Source: JAFDWI01 sp963764215
GTDB taxonomy: Bacteria; Actinomycetota; Acidimicrobiia; Acidimicrobiales; Iamiaceae
Length of the DNA stretch: 64,000 bases
Assembly (NCBI GenBank): GCA_963764215.1
Contig: CAVXRS010000005.1
Coordinates: 186,001 to 250,000 of the forward strand
Direction of reading: 5' to 3'
Position 1 is the first letter of the stretch, and every line of letters starts with the position of its first letter. This document shows, piece after piece, positions 1-9,024 of the stretch. Under the pieces are notes generated by a model. The model did not search any database, had not been told where the DNA came from, and worked only from the letters and a program-made list of their open reading frames with translations. A program made the translations under genes and the position numbers.

Positions 1-1538
1 CGTCTGGCACGACGAGGACCTCGGGGCCAAGTTCGACATCATCGACATCCCCGACGACCTGCGTCGAGCAGGCGGACGAGTACCACGCGGCAGCTCATCG
101 ACGTGGTCTCCGAGTACGACGAGAACATCCTCGAGAAGTTCGTCGGCGAGGAGGAGATCACCGTCGACGACCTGCGCAGCGCGATGCCGCAGCGCCACGC
201 ATCAACGAGGCGGCTCGTTCCGGTGCTGCTCGGCTCGGCCTTCAAGAACAAGGGCGTGCAGCCACTGCTCGATGCGGTCGTCGACTATCTGCCTTCGCCG
301 ACCGACATTCCGCCCATCGAGGGGCATCAGCCCCAGGACCGGTGAGGTCATCGAGCGGCAAGCCCGATCCGACCGAGCCCTTCGCGGCGTTGGCGTTCAA
401 GATCGTCGCCGACCCGCACGGCAAGCTCACCTACTTCCGGGTGTACTCGGGCCGGCTCGACAAGGGCGCCCAGGTGCTCAACACCCGCACCGACAACAAG
501 GAGCGGGTCGGGCGGCTGCTGCTGATGCACGCCAACAACCGTGAGGACCTCGACTTCGTCGAGGCCGGCGACATCGTGGCCGGCATCGGCCTCAAGAACA
601 CCCGGACCGGCGACACGCTGTGCGACCCGGGCAGCCCGATGGTGCTCGAGGAGCTCGAGTTCCCCGAGCCGGTGATCCAGCTCGCGGTCGAGCCCAAGAC
701 CAAGAACGACCAGGACAAGCTCTCCAAGGCGCTGTACTCGCTCTCCGAAGAGGACCCGACCTTCCAGGTGCGCTCCGACGACGAGACCGGCCAGACCGTC
801 ATCTCGGGCATGGGCGAGCTCCACCTCGAGGTCATCGTCGACCGGATGCTGCGCGAGTTCAACGTGGACGCCACGGTCGGCAAGCCCCAGGTCGCCTACC
901 GCGAGACCATCACCCAGCCGGTCGAGAAGTTCGTCTACCGCCACGTCAAGCAGACGGGTGGTTCGGGTCAGTTCGCCCACGTCGTCATCAACATCGAGCC
1001 GACCGGTCCCGGTGGGGGCTATTCCTTCGAGGACAAGATCACCGGTGGTCGCATCCCCAAGGAGTACATCCCCTCGGTCGACCAGGGCATCCAGGCGGCG
1101 CTGACGTCCGGGGTGCTGGCCGGTTACCCGATCGTGGACGTCAGGGCAACGCTGACCGACGGCTCCTTCCACGACGTCGACTCCTCGGAGATGGCGTTCA
1201 AGATCGCCGGCACGATGGCGTTCAAGGAAGCCGCCCGCAAGGCCAAGCCGGTCATCCTCGAACCGATCATGGCCGTCGAGGTCGTCACCCCCGAGGAGTA
1301 CATGGGCGACGTGATGGGCGACCTCTCGTCCCGTCGCGGCAAGGTCGGCGGAATGGAACAGCGTGGCAACAACCAGGTCGTGCACGCCGAAGTCCCCTTG
1401 TCGGAGATGTTCGGGTACGCTACCGACCTGCGTTCCCGTACCCAGGGCCGTGCCGTCTACACGATGCAGTTCGGTTCCTACCAGCAGGCTCCCCAGTCCA
1501 TCCAGGAAGAGATCATCGCCCGCGTGCGTGGCGAGTAG
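1..1538 (+). CDS. fusA: Elongation factor G, 5'-truncated and frameshifted
   Basis: EF-G is the GTPase that drives ribosomal translocation. The window starts inside its G domain, around the stretch reading AKFDIIDIPDDL. Domains II to V follow; the long final reading frame from about 342 carries FAALAFKI, GMGELHLEVIVDRML, and the domain IV/V stretches FEDKITGG and EYMGDVMGDL. The first 360 bases need at least four indel corrections to give a continuous EF-G: an extra C near 65, an extra G near 98, a disturbed stretch at 185-230, an extra C near 333 and another extra base near 352. Such damage in an essential gene is best read as sequence error. It lies directly upstream of tuf, as in the str operon. 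Confidence 0.93.
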   Translation, partial: SGTTRTSGPSSTSSTSPTTCVEQADEYHAAAHRRGLRVRREHPREVRRRGGDHRRRPAQRDAAAPRINEAARSGAARLGLQEQGRAATARCGRRLSAFADRHSAHRGASAPGPVRSSSGKPDPTEPFAALAFKIVADPHGKLTYFRVYSGRLDKGAQVLNTRTDNKERVGRLLLMHANNREDLDFVEAGDIVAGIGLKNTRTGDTLCDPGSPMVLEELEFPEPVIQLAVEPKTKNDQDKLSKALYSLSEEDPTFQVRSDDETGQTVISGMGELHLEVIVDRMLREFNVDATVGKPQVAYRETITQPVEKFVYRHVKQTGGSGQFAHVVINIEPTGPGGGYSFEDKITGGRIPKEYIPSVDQGIQAALTSGVLAGYPIVDVRATLTDGSFHDVDSSEMAFKIAGTMAFKEAARKAKPVILEPIMAVEVVTPEEYMGDVMGDLSSRRGKVGGMEQRGNNQVVHAEVPLSEMFGYATDLRSRTQGRAVYTMQFGSYQQAPQSIQEEIIARVRGE

Positions 1539-1592
1539 CGTCTCTCCAGCCCAGTATCTGTCGTAAATCAATCCGGAAAGGTCCAGGATCCA

Positions 1593-2780
<1,188 letters not shown>

Positions 2781-2795
2781 GAAGAATTCGAGCAG

Positions 2796-3119
2796 ATGGC
2801 TGACCCCAAGCAGAAGATCCGAATCCGCCTCAAGGCCTACGACCACGAGGTGATCGACCAGTCCACCCAGAAGATCGTCGAAACGGTCCTGCGGACCCAG
2901 GCGACGATCCGTGGGCCGGTGCCGCTTCCCACCGAGAAGCATCGCTACACGGTCATCCGCTCGCCCCACAAGGACAAGGACAGCCGCGAGCATTTCGAGA
3001 TGCGGGTCCACAAGCGTCTGCTCGACATTCTCGGGCCTTCCCAGAAGACGGTCGATTCGTTGCAGCGACTGGATCTTCCCGCCGGGGTCGAGGTGGAGAT
3101 CAAGCTCCAGTCGGCCTGA
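2796..3119 (+). CDS. rpsJ: 30S ribosomal protein S10
   Basis: S10 is a head protein of the small subunit and also, as NusE, a transcription antitermination factor. The 107-residue product is slightly longer than the usual 100-103 and contains the family stretches IRIRLKAYDH, GPVPLPT and HKRLLDI. It starts 15 bases after tuf, preceded by a GGAAG ribosome-binding site, so it is probably cotranscribed with fusA-tuf. In most bacteria rplC follows at once; here an unrelated gene intervenes. Confidence 0.97.
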   Translation: MADPKQKIRIRLKAYDHEVIDQSTQKIVETVLRTQATIRGPVPLPTEKHRYTVIRSPHKDKDSREHFEMRVHKRLLDILGPSQKTVDSLQRLDLPAGVEVEIKLQSA

Positions 3120-3204
3120 CCACGCATACGGGGACTGAACCGCCGCGGTCGGAAGAGGTGCCGGCGGGGACACTGCCAGGCAGAGGAGCCGGGATGGCAG
3201 GATC

Positions 3205-3996
3205 ATGATGCAGGAAGTCGGCAGCGGCAGGACCAACGAGCGACCCATCCGCCTGGGAGGTGCGCTGGTCACAGTCGTCGATCCTCACCGGGGACACGAG
3301 ATCGCGTACAACCGCTGGTACGAGCGGGATCATTTCCATGCAGGCTGCACGATCGGCGCCTGGACCATCAGCGGTGCCAGGTTCGTGGCGACCCGTGACC
3401 TGAAGGCGTTGCGCTACCCGGTCGATTCGCCCGTGATCCCCGACCCGGCGAGCGGTTCGTATCTGGCGCTCTACTGGGTGCTCGCCGGAAAGTTCGGCGA
3501 ATGGATGCAGTGGGCATCCGCGCAGGTCCAGTGGTTGCACGACAACGACCGCATGTTCGCCCACCGCGACCACATCCACACGCTGATGTACAAGTTCCGG
3601 ACCGGGTTCGAACAGCCCGACGGCGTTCCCGTGGAGCTGGCGCTCGAGCACCATTCGCCCTTCGTGGTGCTCGTGATCGGTCAACCGTCCGAGGGTGTGG
3701 CACTCGACGAGGTCGATGCCTGGTTCGGTGGCCGCGACCTGCCCGGGGCGGTCGGCGCCGAGTTCACGCCGATTCCGCTTCCCAGCGACGCGGCCGAAGG
3801 TGTGCGGGCCGAGACGGCCACCGGTCGGTTCTGCCAGCTCTGGTTCGTCGACGACGAGATCACCGACGTGTGGGACGAGAAGTTCGCGCCGCTGGGCGAG
3901 GCCTTCGCGGCGGCCGGTCTCGGCGAACTCCTGGTGGTCGCGCCGTTCCGGGCGACGATCCCGGGCACCGACACCTACACCGACCAGCTCTGGTAG
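3205..3996 (+). CDS. Uncharacterised protein inserted in the S10 operon
   Basis: The 263-residue product has no signal peptide or membrane segment. It has a conserved-looking N-terminal region (NRWYERDHF, then GARFVATRDLKALRYP) and a second half rich in Trp and acidic residues. The NRWY-DHF pattern resembles small dimeric alpha/beta-barrel (EthD/Dabb-like) proteins, and two such modules could be present, but I cannot assign a reaction. Codon use is typical of the region, so it is not an obvious recent arrival. It is same-strand between rpsJ and rplC, 85 bases after rpsJ, and is followed by a good promoter for rplC, so it separates the two halves of the ribosomal operon. Confidence 0.75.
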   Translation: MMQEVGSGRTNERPIRLGGALVTVVDPHRGHEIAYNRWYERDHFHAGCTIGAWTISGARFVATRDLKALRYPVDSPVIPDPASGSYLALYWVLAGKFGEWMQWASAQVQWLHDNDRMFAHRDHIHTLMYKFRTGFEQPDGVPVELALEHHSPFVVLVIGQPSEGVALDEVDAWFGGRDLPGAVGAEFTPIPLPSDAAEGVRAETATGRFCQLWFVDDEITDVWDEKFAPLGEAFAAAGLGELLVVAPFRATIPGTDTYTDQLW

Positions 3997-4073
3997 TCCG
4001 CGCGGCCTCCGACACCGCCGTCGAGTGCCGGTGTCGGACGCCAACGCCCGGTTCCCGACCGTCACCGTTCGAC

Positions 4074-4103
4074 TTGGACACCCCGGCCGGCCGCCACTAG
4101 GGT
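4074..4103 (+). promoter_or_regulatory. Predicted promoter of the rplC operon
   Basis: TTGGAC (4074-4079) and TAGGGT (4098-4103) are separated by 18 bases in the 293-base gap before rplC. The pair matches the actinobacterial housekeeping pattern (TTGAC, TANNNT), and the same TTGGAC box appears ahead of infA. It would start transcription near 4110, leaving a leader of about 180 bases. Confidence 0.6.
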
Positions 4104-4109
4104 GTTCCA

Positions 4110-4289
4110 GCCGTACCCTCCGGGGTGCGACGAAGCACTGTCGCAATCGAAGTCTGTGCAGGCCCTCGGGTTTTCCTGCGGGAACCGTACAGCGACAACT
4201 CAAGACGACGCTCCGCCGGGAACAGCCCTGCGGAGCGTTCGCGTGAACGCCCCAAAGTTCCTCCGCGAGTCCTGAAGGAATCCGCCCCC
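4110..4289 (+). promoter_or_regulatory. Structured leader ahead of rplC
   Basis: The untranslated stretch between the predicted promoter and rplC contains two adjoining inverted repeats: CTCCGC (4211-4216) with GCGGAG (4230-4235), and GCGTTC (4235-4240) with GAACGC (4245-4250) around a GCGT loop. A purine-rich GAAGGA site precedes the ATG. In other bacteria S10-operon leaders bind L4 for autogenous control. A similar role here is only an inference from position. Confidence 0.35.
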
Positions 4290-4934
4290 ATGGCAACCAA
4301 AGCAATCGTCGGCGAAAAGGTCGGCATGACCCAGGTCTGGGACGACGACAGTCGAGTCGTTCCGGTCACGGTCGTGCAGGTTCCGCCGTTGCGCATCGTC
4401 AACATCAAGACTCCCGAGCGCGACGGCTACTCCGCCCTCCAGGTCACCTTCGGCACCAAGAAGGCCTCGAAACTGTCCAAGCCGGTCGCCGGCCAGTACG
4501 AGGCCGCCGGGGTCGAGCCGGGAGAACGACTGGTCGAGCTCCGACTCGACGACGTCTCCGAGTTCACGGTCGGCCAGCAACTCGCGGTGGACGTCCTCGG
4601 CGACGGCGAACTCGTGGACGTCACCGCGGTGTCGAAGGGCAAGGGCTTCGCCGGGGTCATGAAGCGCCACAACTTCGCCGGCCAGCGGGCCAGCCACGGT
4701 GCCCACCGGGTCCATCGGATGCCCGGCGCGATCGGTGCCTGTGCGACGCCGGCCCGGGTGTTCAAGGGGCAGCGGATGGCCGGGCGGATGGGCGGTGCGA
4801 CCACGACCACGATGAATCTCGAGGTCGTCAAGGCCGACGTCGAACGCAATGTGCTGCTGGTGAAGGGGTCGGTGCCCGGACCCAAAGGCGGTCTGGTCTT
4901 CGTCCGCGGCGCGGTCAAAGGGGGTGCGCACTGA
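4290..4934 (+). CDS. rplC: 50S ribosomal protein L3
   Basis: L3 is an early assembly protein that binds 23S rRNA near the peptidyl transferase centre. The 214-residue product has the family N-terminus IVGEKVGMTQVW, the loop region KGKGFAGVMKRHNF, and the GRMG and MNLEVVKAD stretches. Length is normal and there is no frameshift. The chosen ATG has a GAAGGA site 11 bases upstream; in-frame alternatives upstream lie in the leader and lack family similarity. The TGA stop overlaps the ATG of rplD, indicating translational coupling. Confidence 0.98.
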   Translation: MATKAIVGEKVGMTQVWDDDSRVVPVTVVQVPPLRIVNIKTPERDGYSALQVTFGTKKASKLSKPVAGQYEAAGVEPGERLVELRLDDVSEFTVGQQLAVDVLGDGELVDVTAVSKGKGFAGVMKRHNFAGQRASHGAHRVHRMPGAIGACATPARVFKGQRMAGRMGGATTTTMNLEVVKADVERNVLLVKGSVPGPKGGLVFVRGAVKGGAH

Positions 4935-5878
4935 TGCCCACTGTCGACGTCATCGACGCCGCGGGGTCCCCGTCGGGCTCTGCTGACCTGCCCGTGGAGA
5001 TCTTCGGACGGGAACCCAACGTGCCGCTGATGCACCAGGTGGTCACCGCCCAGCTCGCCGCTCGGCGTGCGGGCACCCAGAACACCAAGACCCGTGCCGA
5101 GGTCGCCGGCGGTGGCGCGAAGCCGTGGCGTCAGAAAGGCACCGGACGCGCCCGGGCCGGAACGATCCGCGCCCCGCACTGGCGGGGTGGTGGGGTGGCG
5201 CTGGGACCCAAGCCACGCAGCTACGCCCAGCGCACCCCCAAGAAGATGATCCGAGCGGCGCTGCTCTCGGCGCTGTCCGACCGGGCCGCCGAGGACAAGG
5301 TCGTCGTCGTGGATGCCTGGGACTTCGAGGCCCCTTCCACGAAGTCGGCGGTGGCGTTCATCGAGGCGGCGGGACTGGAAGGCCGCATTCTCGTCGTCGT
5401 GGGAGACGACGACGAGGCCGTGGTCAAGAGCTTCCGCAACCTGACCCGGGTGCACCTGTGCCACGAGCGTGAGTTGAACGCCTACGACGTGCTCGTCTCG
5501 GACGTGGTCGTCTTCTCCAAGGCCACCCTCCCAGGTGCCTCTGGAACGGGGAACGCTGCGCAGGCGCCAGCCGGAGCAGCGGAAGGGGTGACACCCGGAT
5601 CGGCGAAGCCGGCGGAGGCGGAGCCGGAGCAGAGCGAAACAGCTGCGCAGCCGCCAGGCGGAGCAGCTGGTGACGATGACAGCCGGATCGGCGAAGCCGG
5701 CCGAGCCGAAGGCGGTGACGCTGCGCAGCCGCCAGGCGGAGCAGCTGGTGACGATGACAGCCGGATCGGCGAAGCCGGCCGAGCCGAAGGCGGTGACGCT
5801 GCGCAGCCGCCAGGCGGAGCAGCTGGTGACGATGACAGCCGGATCGGCGAAGCCGGCCGAGCCGAAGGCGAGGCATAG
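4934..5878 (+). CDS. rplD: 50S ribosomal protein L4 with repetitive C-terminal tail
   Basis: L4 lines the peptide exit tunnel and in some bacteria represses its own operon. Residues 1 to about 195 are a complete L4: RRAGTQNTKTRAEV, the GGGAKPWRQKGTGRAR tunnel loop, then KVVVVDAW and NAYDVLVSDVVVF. The usual protein ends there at about 205 residues. This one continues about 115 residues more in an Ala/Pro/Gly/Glu-rich tail containing three copies of GDDDSRIGEAGRAEG. The tail is encoded by hairpin-forming repeats that also occur in rplV (see repeat entries). It is acidic and probably disordered, so it likely projects outside the ribosome; any function is unknown. Confidence 0.97.
   Translation: MPTVDVIDAAGSPSGSADLPVEIFGREPNVPLMHQVVTAQLAARRAGTQNTKTRAEVAGGGAKPWRQKGTGRARAGTIRAPHWRGGGVALGPKPRSYAQRTPKKMIRAALLSALSDRAAEDKVVVVDAWDFEAPSTKSAVAFIEAAGLEGRILVVVGDDDEAVVKSFRNLTRVHLCHERELNAYDVLVSDVVVFSKATLPGASGTGNAAQAPAGAAEGVTPGSAKPAEAEPEQSETAAQPPGGAAGDDDSRIGEAGRAEGGDAAQPPGGAAGDDDSRIGEAGRAEGGDAAQPPGGAAGDDDSRIGEAGRAEGEA
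5555..5876 (+). repeat. Hairpin-forming repeat modules in the rplD tail, including a 78-bp tandem triplet
   Basis: Four copies of a 26-nt imperfect palindrome begin GCTGCGCAG and end GGAGCAGC, at 5555, 5642, 5720 and 5798. The first 5 bases pair with the last 5, and an inner CCGCC-A-GGCGG pairs in three copies. The last three copies recur exactly every 78 bases together with a second hairpin word, CCGGATCGGCGAAGCCGGC (inner stem CGGC-GAA-GCCG). The same word occurs at 5595 in another reading phase. All copies keep the ORF open. Confidence 0.9.
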
Positions 5879-5882
5879 CAAA

Positions 5883-6170
5883 ATGGACTATCAGGACGTG
5901 CTGATCCGACCGATCGTCTCGGAGAAGTCGTATGCCCTGCAGGATTCCGGTGTGTACACCTTCCTGGTGCACCCGGATGCCTCCAAGCCCGAGATCCACG
6001 ACGCGGTGCAGCGGCTCTTCGAGGTGAAGGTCGTCAAGGTGAACACGCTGAATCGGCCGGGCAAGACCCGACGGGACCGCCGGACCAACAAGCGCGGTCG
6101 CCGCCCTGACACCAAACGGGCGATCGTGACCCTCGCCGAGGGTGAGTCAATCGAGATCTTCCAGAGCTAG
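5883..6170 (+). CDS. rplW: 50S ribosomal protein L23
   Basis: L23 sits at the exit tunnel mouth and is the docking site for trigger factor and SRP. The 95-residue product has the family signatures DVLIRPIVSEKSY, NKPEIHDAV-like spacing, KVVKVNTLNRPGK and a basic loop. Length is normal. The ATG lies 4 bases after the end of rplD, so translation is probably coupled to that gene and its repeat tail. Confidence 0.97.
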   Translation: MDYQDVLIRPIVSEKSYALQDSGVYTFLVHPDASKPEIHDAVQRLFEVKVVKVNTLNRPGKTRRDRRTNKRGRRPDTKRAIVTLAEGESIEIFQS

Positions 6171-6174
6171 GACC

Positions 6175-7011
6175 ATGGCACTTCGTAAGCGCAAACCCAC
6201 CAGTTCCGGACGACGGTTCCAGACCGTCTCCGATTATGCAGAACTCACCCGGAACCGTCCGGAGAAGTCGCTCGTCGCTCCGATGCGGAGTTCGGGCGGC
6301 CGGAACGCGAACGGCCGCAAGACCGCCCGTCACCGTGGCGGTGGCCACAAGCAGCGGTACCGGATCATCGACTTCAAGCGCGACAAGGACAAGGTTCCCG
6401 CCAAGGTCGCCCAGATCGAGTACGACCCGAACCGCAACTGTCGGATCGCGCTTTTGCACTTCGTGGACGGCGAGAAGCGCTACATCCTCGCGCCGCGCAA
6501 CGTCAAGGTCGGAGACCGGCTCCAGAACGGTCAGGGCAGTCCGATCCGCCCGGGCAACGCGCTGCCCATGCGCTACATCCCGGTGGGTACGGTCGTGCAC
6601 AACGTCGAACTGCACCCGGGTGGCGGCGGCAAGTTGGCCCGCAGCGCCGGGTCCAGCGTGCAGCTCGTGGCCAAGGAGGGATCCTTCGCCACGTTGCGTC
6701 TGCCCAGCACCGAGATGCGTCGGGTGCTCATCGACTGCCGGGCCACCATCGGTGAGGTCGGCAACGCCGAGTCCGAGCTGATCAGCGTCGGCAAGGCGGG
6801 TCGCAACCGCTGGAAGGGCGTGCGACCCCAGACCCGTGGCGTCGCCATGAACCCGGTGGACCACCCCCATGGTGGTGGTGAGGGCAAGACCTCGGGTGGT
6901 CGTCACCCGGTGTCGCCGTGGGGGAAGCCCGAGGGGCGGACCCGTGACAAGAACAAAGCGTCCCAGAAACTCATCGTGCGCCGTCGCCGTACCCGCGGCT
7001 CTCGAAGGTAG
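6175..7011 (+). CDS. rplB: 50S ribosomal protein L2
   Basis: L2 is a core 23S rRNA-binding protein near the peptidyl transferase centre. The 278-residue product contains the RNA-binding stretch GRKTARHRGGGHKQRYR, YDPNRNCRIALLHF, and the strongly conserved AMNPVDHPHGGGEGK near residue 225 with its functionally important histidine. Length matches the family. It starts 4 bases after rplW. Confidence 0.99.
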   Translation: MALRKRKPTSSGRRFQTVSDYAELTRNRPEKSLVAPMRSSGGRNANGRKTARHRGGGHKQRYRIIDFKRDKDKVPAKVAQIEYDPNRNCRIALLHFVDGEKRYILAPRNVKVGDRLQNGQGSPIRPGNALPMRYIPVGTVVHNVELHPGGGGKLARSAGSSVQLVAKEGSFATLRLPSTEMRRVLIDCRATIGEVGNAESELISVGKAGRNRWKGVRPQTRGVAMNPVDHPHGGGEGKTSGGRHPVSPWGKPEGRTRDKNKASQKLIVRRRRTRGSRR

Positions 7012-7017
7012 GTTGCC

Positions 7018-7302
7018 ATGCCCCGTTCCCTGAAAAAAGGTCCGTTCGTCGACGACCATCTGCTCGCCAAGGTCGACGACCTGAACGACAAGGGTGAGAA
7101 GCGCGTCATCAAGACCTGGTCGCGCCGCTCGACGATCATTCCCGACATGGTGGGCCACACCATCGCGGTGCACGACGGGCGCAAGCACGTGCCCGTGTAC
7201 GTGACCGAGTCGATGGTGGGTCACAAGCTGGGTGAATTCGCCCCGTCCCGCACCTTCAAGTACCACGCGGGGCAGGAGAAGCAGGTGAGAGGTCGCCGCT
7301 GA
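7018..7302 (+). CDS. rpsS: 30S ribosomal protein S19
   Basis: S19 lies in the head of the small subunit near the A and P sites. The 94-residue product begins MPRSLKKGPFVDDHL and contains TWSRRSTIIPDMVGHTIAVHDG and the GEFAPSRTFK terminus, all typical. The TGA stop overlaps the ATG of rplV. Confidence 0.98.
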   Translation: MPRSLKKGPFVDDHLLAKVDDLNDKGEKRVIKTWSRRSTIIPDMVGHTIAVHDGRKHVPVYVTESMVGHKLGEFAPSRTFKYHAGQEKQVRGRR

Positions 7303-8102
7303 TGTCGTCCGGAGTCAAGACCAACGAGGTTCCCGGCACCCGCGCCTCGGCGCGCTACGTGCGGATCTCACCTTCCAAGGTCCGCGAGGTGTTGAACCTG
7401 ATCCGTGGGCGGACCGTCGCCGAAGCGGACGAGATCCTGGATCTCGTCGAACGCGACGCCGCCGATCTGGTCCGCAAGGTGCTCGATTCGGCCGTCGCCA
7501 ACGCAGAGGCGAACGACGACCAGGACCCCGAGCGGTTGTACGTGTCGGCCTGCTATGCGGACGAAGGTCCGACGATGAAGCGGTGGCGCCCCCGGGCCCG
7601 GGGTCGTGCGACCACGATCCGCAAGCGCACCTCGCACATCACGGTGATCGTTTCACGGCTCTCCGACGAGGAGTTCGCCCGCAACGAAGCGCGCAGCTCG
7701 TCGGCCTCGGCCGGCGGCAGTCGCCGGGCGCGGGTGTCCGCATCGCGTGCTGCCCGGGTGGCCAAGAGCCGTGCCCGTGACGCCGAGAAGGCCGGCCTCG
7801 ACGAGGACGCGGCCGACGTTGAATCCGACCAGACTTCCGAGGGATCCGGCGACGCTGCGCAGGCGCCAGCCGGAGCAGCGGACGAGGTGGAAGCCGGATC
7901 GGCGAAGCCGGCGAAGGCGGAGCCGGAGCAGAACAACACAGCCGAGGAAGATGAGAGCCGGATCGACGAAGTCGGCTCCGCCGAAGGCGGGGCAGATGAA
8001 CCGGAGCCGGAGCAGAGCAACACAGCCGAAGTAGCTGAAGACGATGAAAGCCGGATCGACGAAGCCGGCGAAGGCGAAGCCGAAGCAAGGGAAACAGACT
8101 GA
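7302..8102 (+). CDS. rplV: 50S ribosomal protein L22 with long acidic C-terminal tail
   Basis: L22 contacts all 23S rRNA domains and its beta-hairpin lines the exit tunnel. Residues 1 to about 122 form a normal L22 (RYVRISPSKVREVLNLIRG, YADEGPTMKRWRPRARGRA, RTSHITVIV). The protein then runs to 266 residues, more than twice the usual length: first a basic Ser/Ala/Arg stretch, then an acidic tail from about residue 175 made of the same modules as the L4 tail (AAQAPAGAA, AGSAKPAKAEPEQ, DESRIDE). No frameshift is needed. The acidic end could neutralise the basic linker; its role is unknown. It overlaps the ATG of rpsC. Confidence 0.97.
   Translation: MSSGVKTNEVPGTRASARYVRISPSKVREVLNLIRGRTVAEADEILDLVERDAADLVRKVLDSAVANAEANDDQDPERLYVSACYADEGPTMKRWRPRARGRATTIRKRTSHITVIVSRLSDEEFARNEARSSSASAGGSRRARVSASRAARVAKSRARDAEKAGLDEDAADVESDQTSEGSGDAAQAPAGAADEVEAGSAKPAKAEPEQNNTAEEDESRIDEVGSAEGGADEPEPEQSNTAEVAEDDESRIDEAGEGEAEARETD
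7854..8090 (+). repeat. Hairpin-forming repeat modules in the rplV tail
   Basis: The 26-nt palindrome starting GCTGCGCAG (7854) is identical to the first copy in rplD. It is followed by the word CCGGATCGGCGAAGCCGGC at 7894, two diverged copies in another phase (near 7968 and 8053, with GAC for GGC), and two copies of GAGCCGGAGCAGA followed by a CAACACAGCCGA-type end. The order of modules is the same as in rplD, so both tails derive from one composite element. Confidence 0.85.
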
Positions 8103-9019
8103 TGGGACAGAAAGTCAACCCCTACGGGTTCCGCCTGGGAACGACCACCGAGTGGAAGTCCCGCTGGTTCGCCGATCGGCAGACCTACGCCGACTACGTG
8201 ATCGAGGATTCCCTGATCCGCAAGCGCATCATGGACGACCTGCCCCACGGGGCGATCAGCCGGATCGAGGTCGAACGTTTCCGGGACCGGGTTCGGGTCG
8301 ACGTGCACACCGCCCGTCCGGGCATCGTGATCGGTCGACGTGGCTCGGAAGCCGACCGTCTGCGCGGTGAGCTCGCCAAGATCACCGGCAACAACCGGGT
8401 CCAGCTCAACATCCAGGAGATCAAGGACCCGGAACTCGACGCGGCCCTGATCGCCCAGGGCGTGGCCGATCAGCTCGCCAATCGGATCGCCTTCCGGCGG
8501 GCCATGAAGCGGGCCGTGCAGAACGCCCAGAAGGCCGGCGTCCTCGGGATCCGGGTGCAGTGTTCGGGTCGCCTCGGCGGCGCGGAGATGTCGCGCACCG
8601 AGTGGTACCGGGAAGGCCGGGTGCCGTTGCACACGCTGCGTGCCAACATCGACTACGGCTTCCGTGAAGCCCGTACGACCGCCGGTCGGATCGGTGTGAA
8701 GGTGTGGCTCTACAAGGGCGACATCGTTCCGTACCGCACCCAGATCAACGAGCGGATCGCTCAGGAAGCTGCCATGGCCGTCGGTGAGACGTCCGGCCAG
8801 GCCCGTGACCCGGGCGGTCGGGTGGTTTCCTCCGCGGCCCGCAAGCGCGCCGCGGCCGCCAAGGAGGCATCCGAGGAGACCGACGAGGTCGAGAACGCGC
8901 CGCTCGTCAAGGAAGCCGATCCGGAATTCGAACGACTCCTCGCCGAGGAGGAGGAGATCGAACGTCAGACCGAGACGCACTCCGAGGCGCCGCACTTCCG
9001 ACCCGGGGACGGTGACTGA
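8102..9019 (+). CDS. rpsC: 30S ribosomal protein S3 with C-terminal extension
   Basis: S3 lines the mRNA entry tunnel and contributes to helicase activity. The 305-residue product has the N-terminal MGQKVNPYGFRLG, the KH domain with GIVIGRRGSEADRLR near residue 80, and the C-terminal AEMSRTEWYREGRVPLHTLR. Core S3 ends near residue 215; about 85 further residues are charged, ending in a Glu-rich stretch. Unlike L4 and L22, this tail does not contain the shared hairpin repeats. Confidence 0.97.
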   Translation: MGQKVNPYGFRLGTTTEWKSRWFADRQTYADYVIEDSLIRKRIMDDLPHGAISRIEVERFRDRVRVDVHTARPGIVIGRRGSEADRLRGELAKITGNNRVQLNIQEIKDPELDAALIAQGVADQLANRIAFRRAMKRAVQNAQKAGVLGIRVQCSGRLGGAEMSRTEWYREGRVPLHTLRANIDYGFREARTTAGRIGVKVWLYKGDIVPYRTQINERIAQEAAMAVGETSGQARDPGGRVVSSAARKRAAAAKEASEETDEVENAPLVKEADPEFERLLAEEEEIERQTETHSEAPHFRPGDGD

Positions 9020-9024
9020 CCGCC

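Noticed and set aside
5642..5876. Possible CRISPR array
   Set aside because: Units are contiguous without unique spacers and lie inside an open rplD frame.
4427..5881. Minus-strand open frame with repeated FGSAGFADPAVIV units
   Set aside because: The repeats are the reverse complement of the rplD tail modules; no start context or known protein supports expression.
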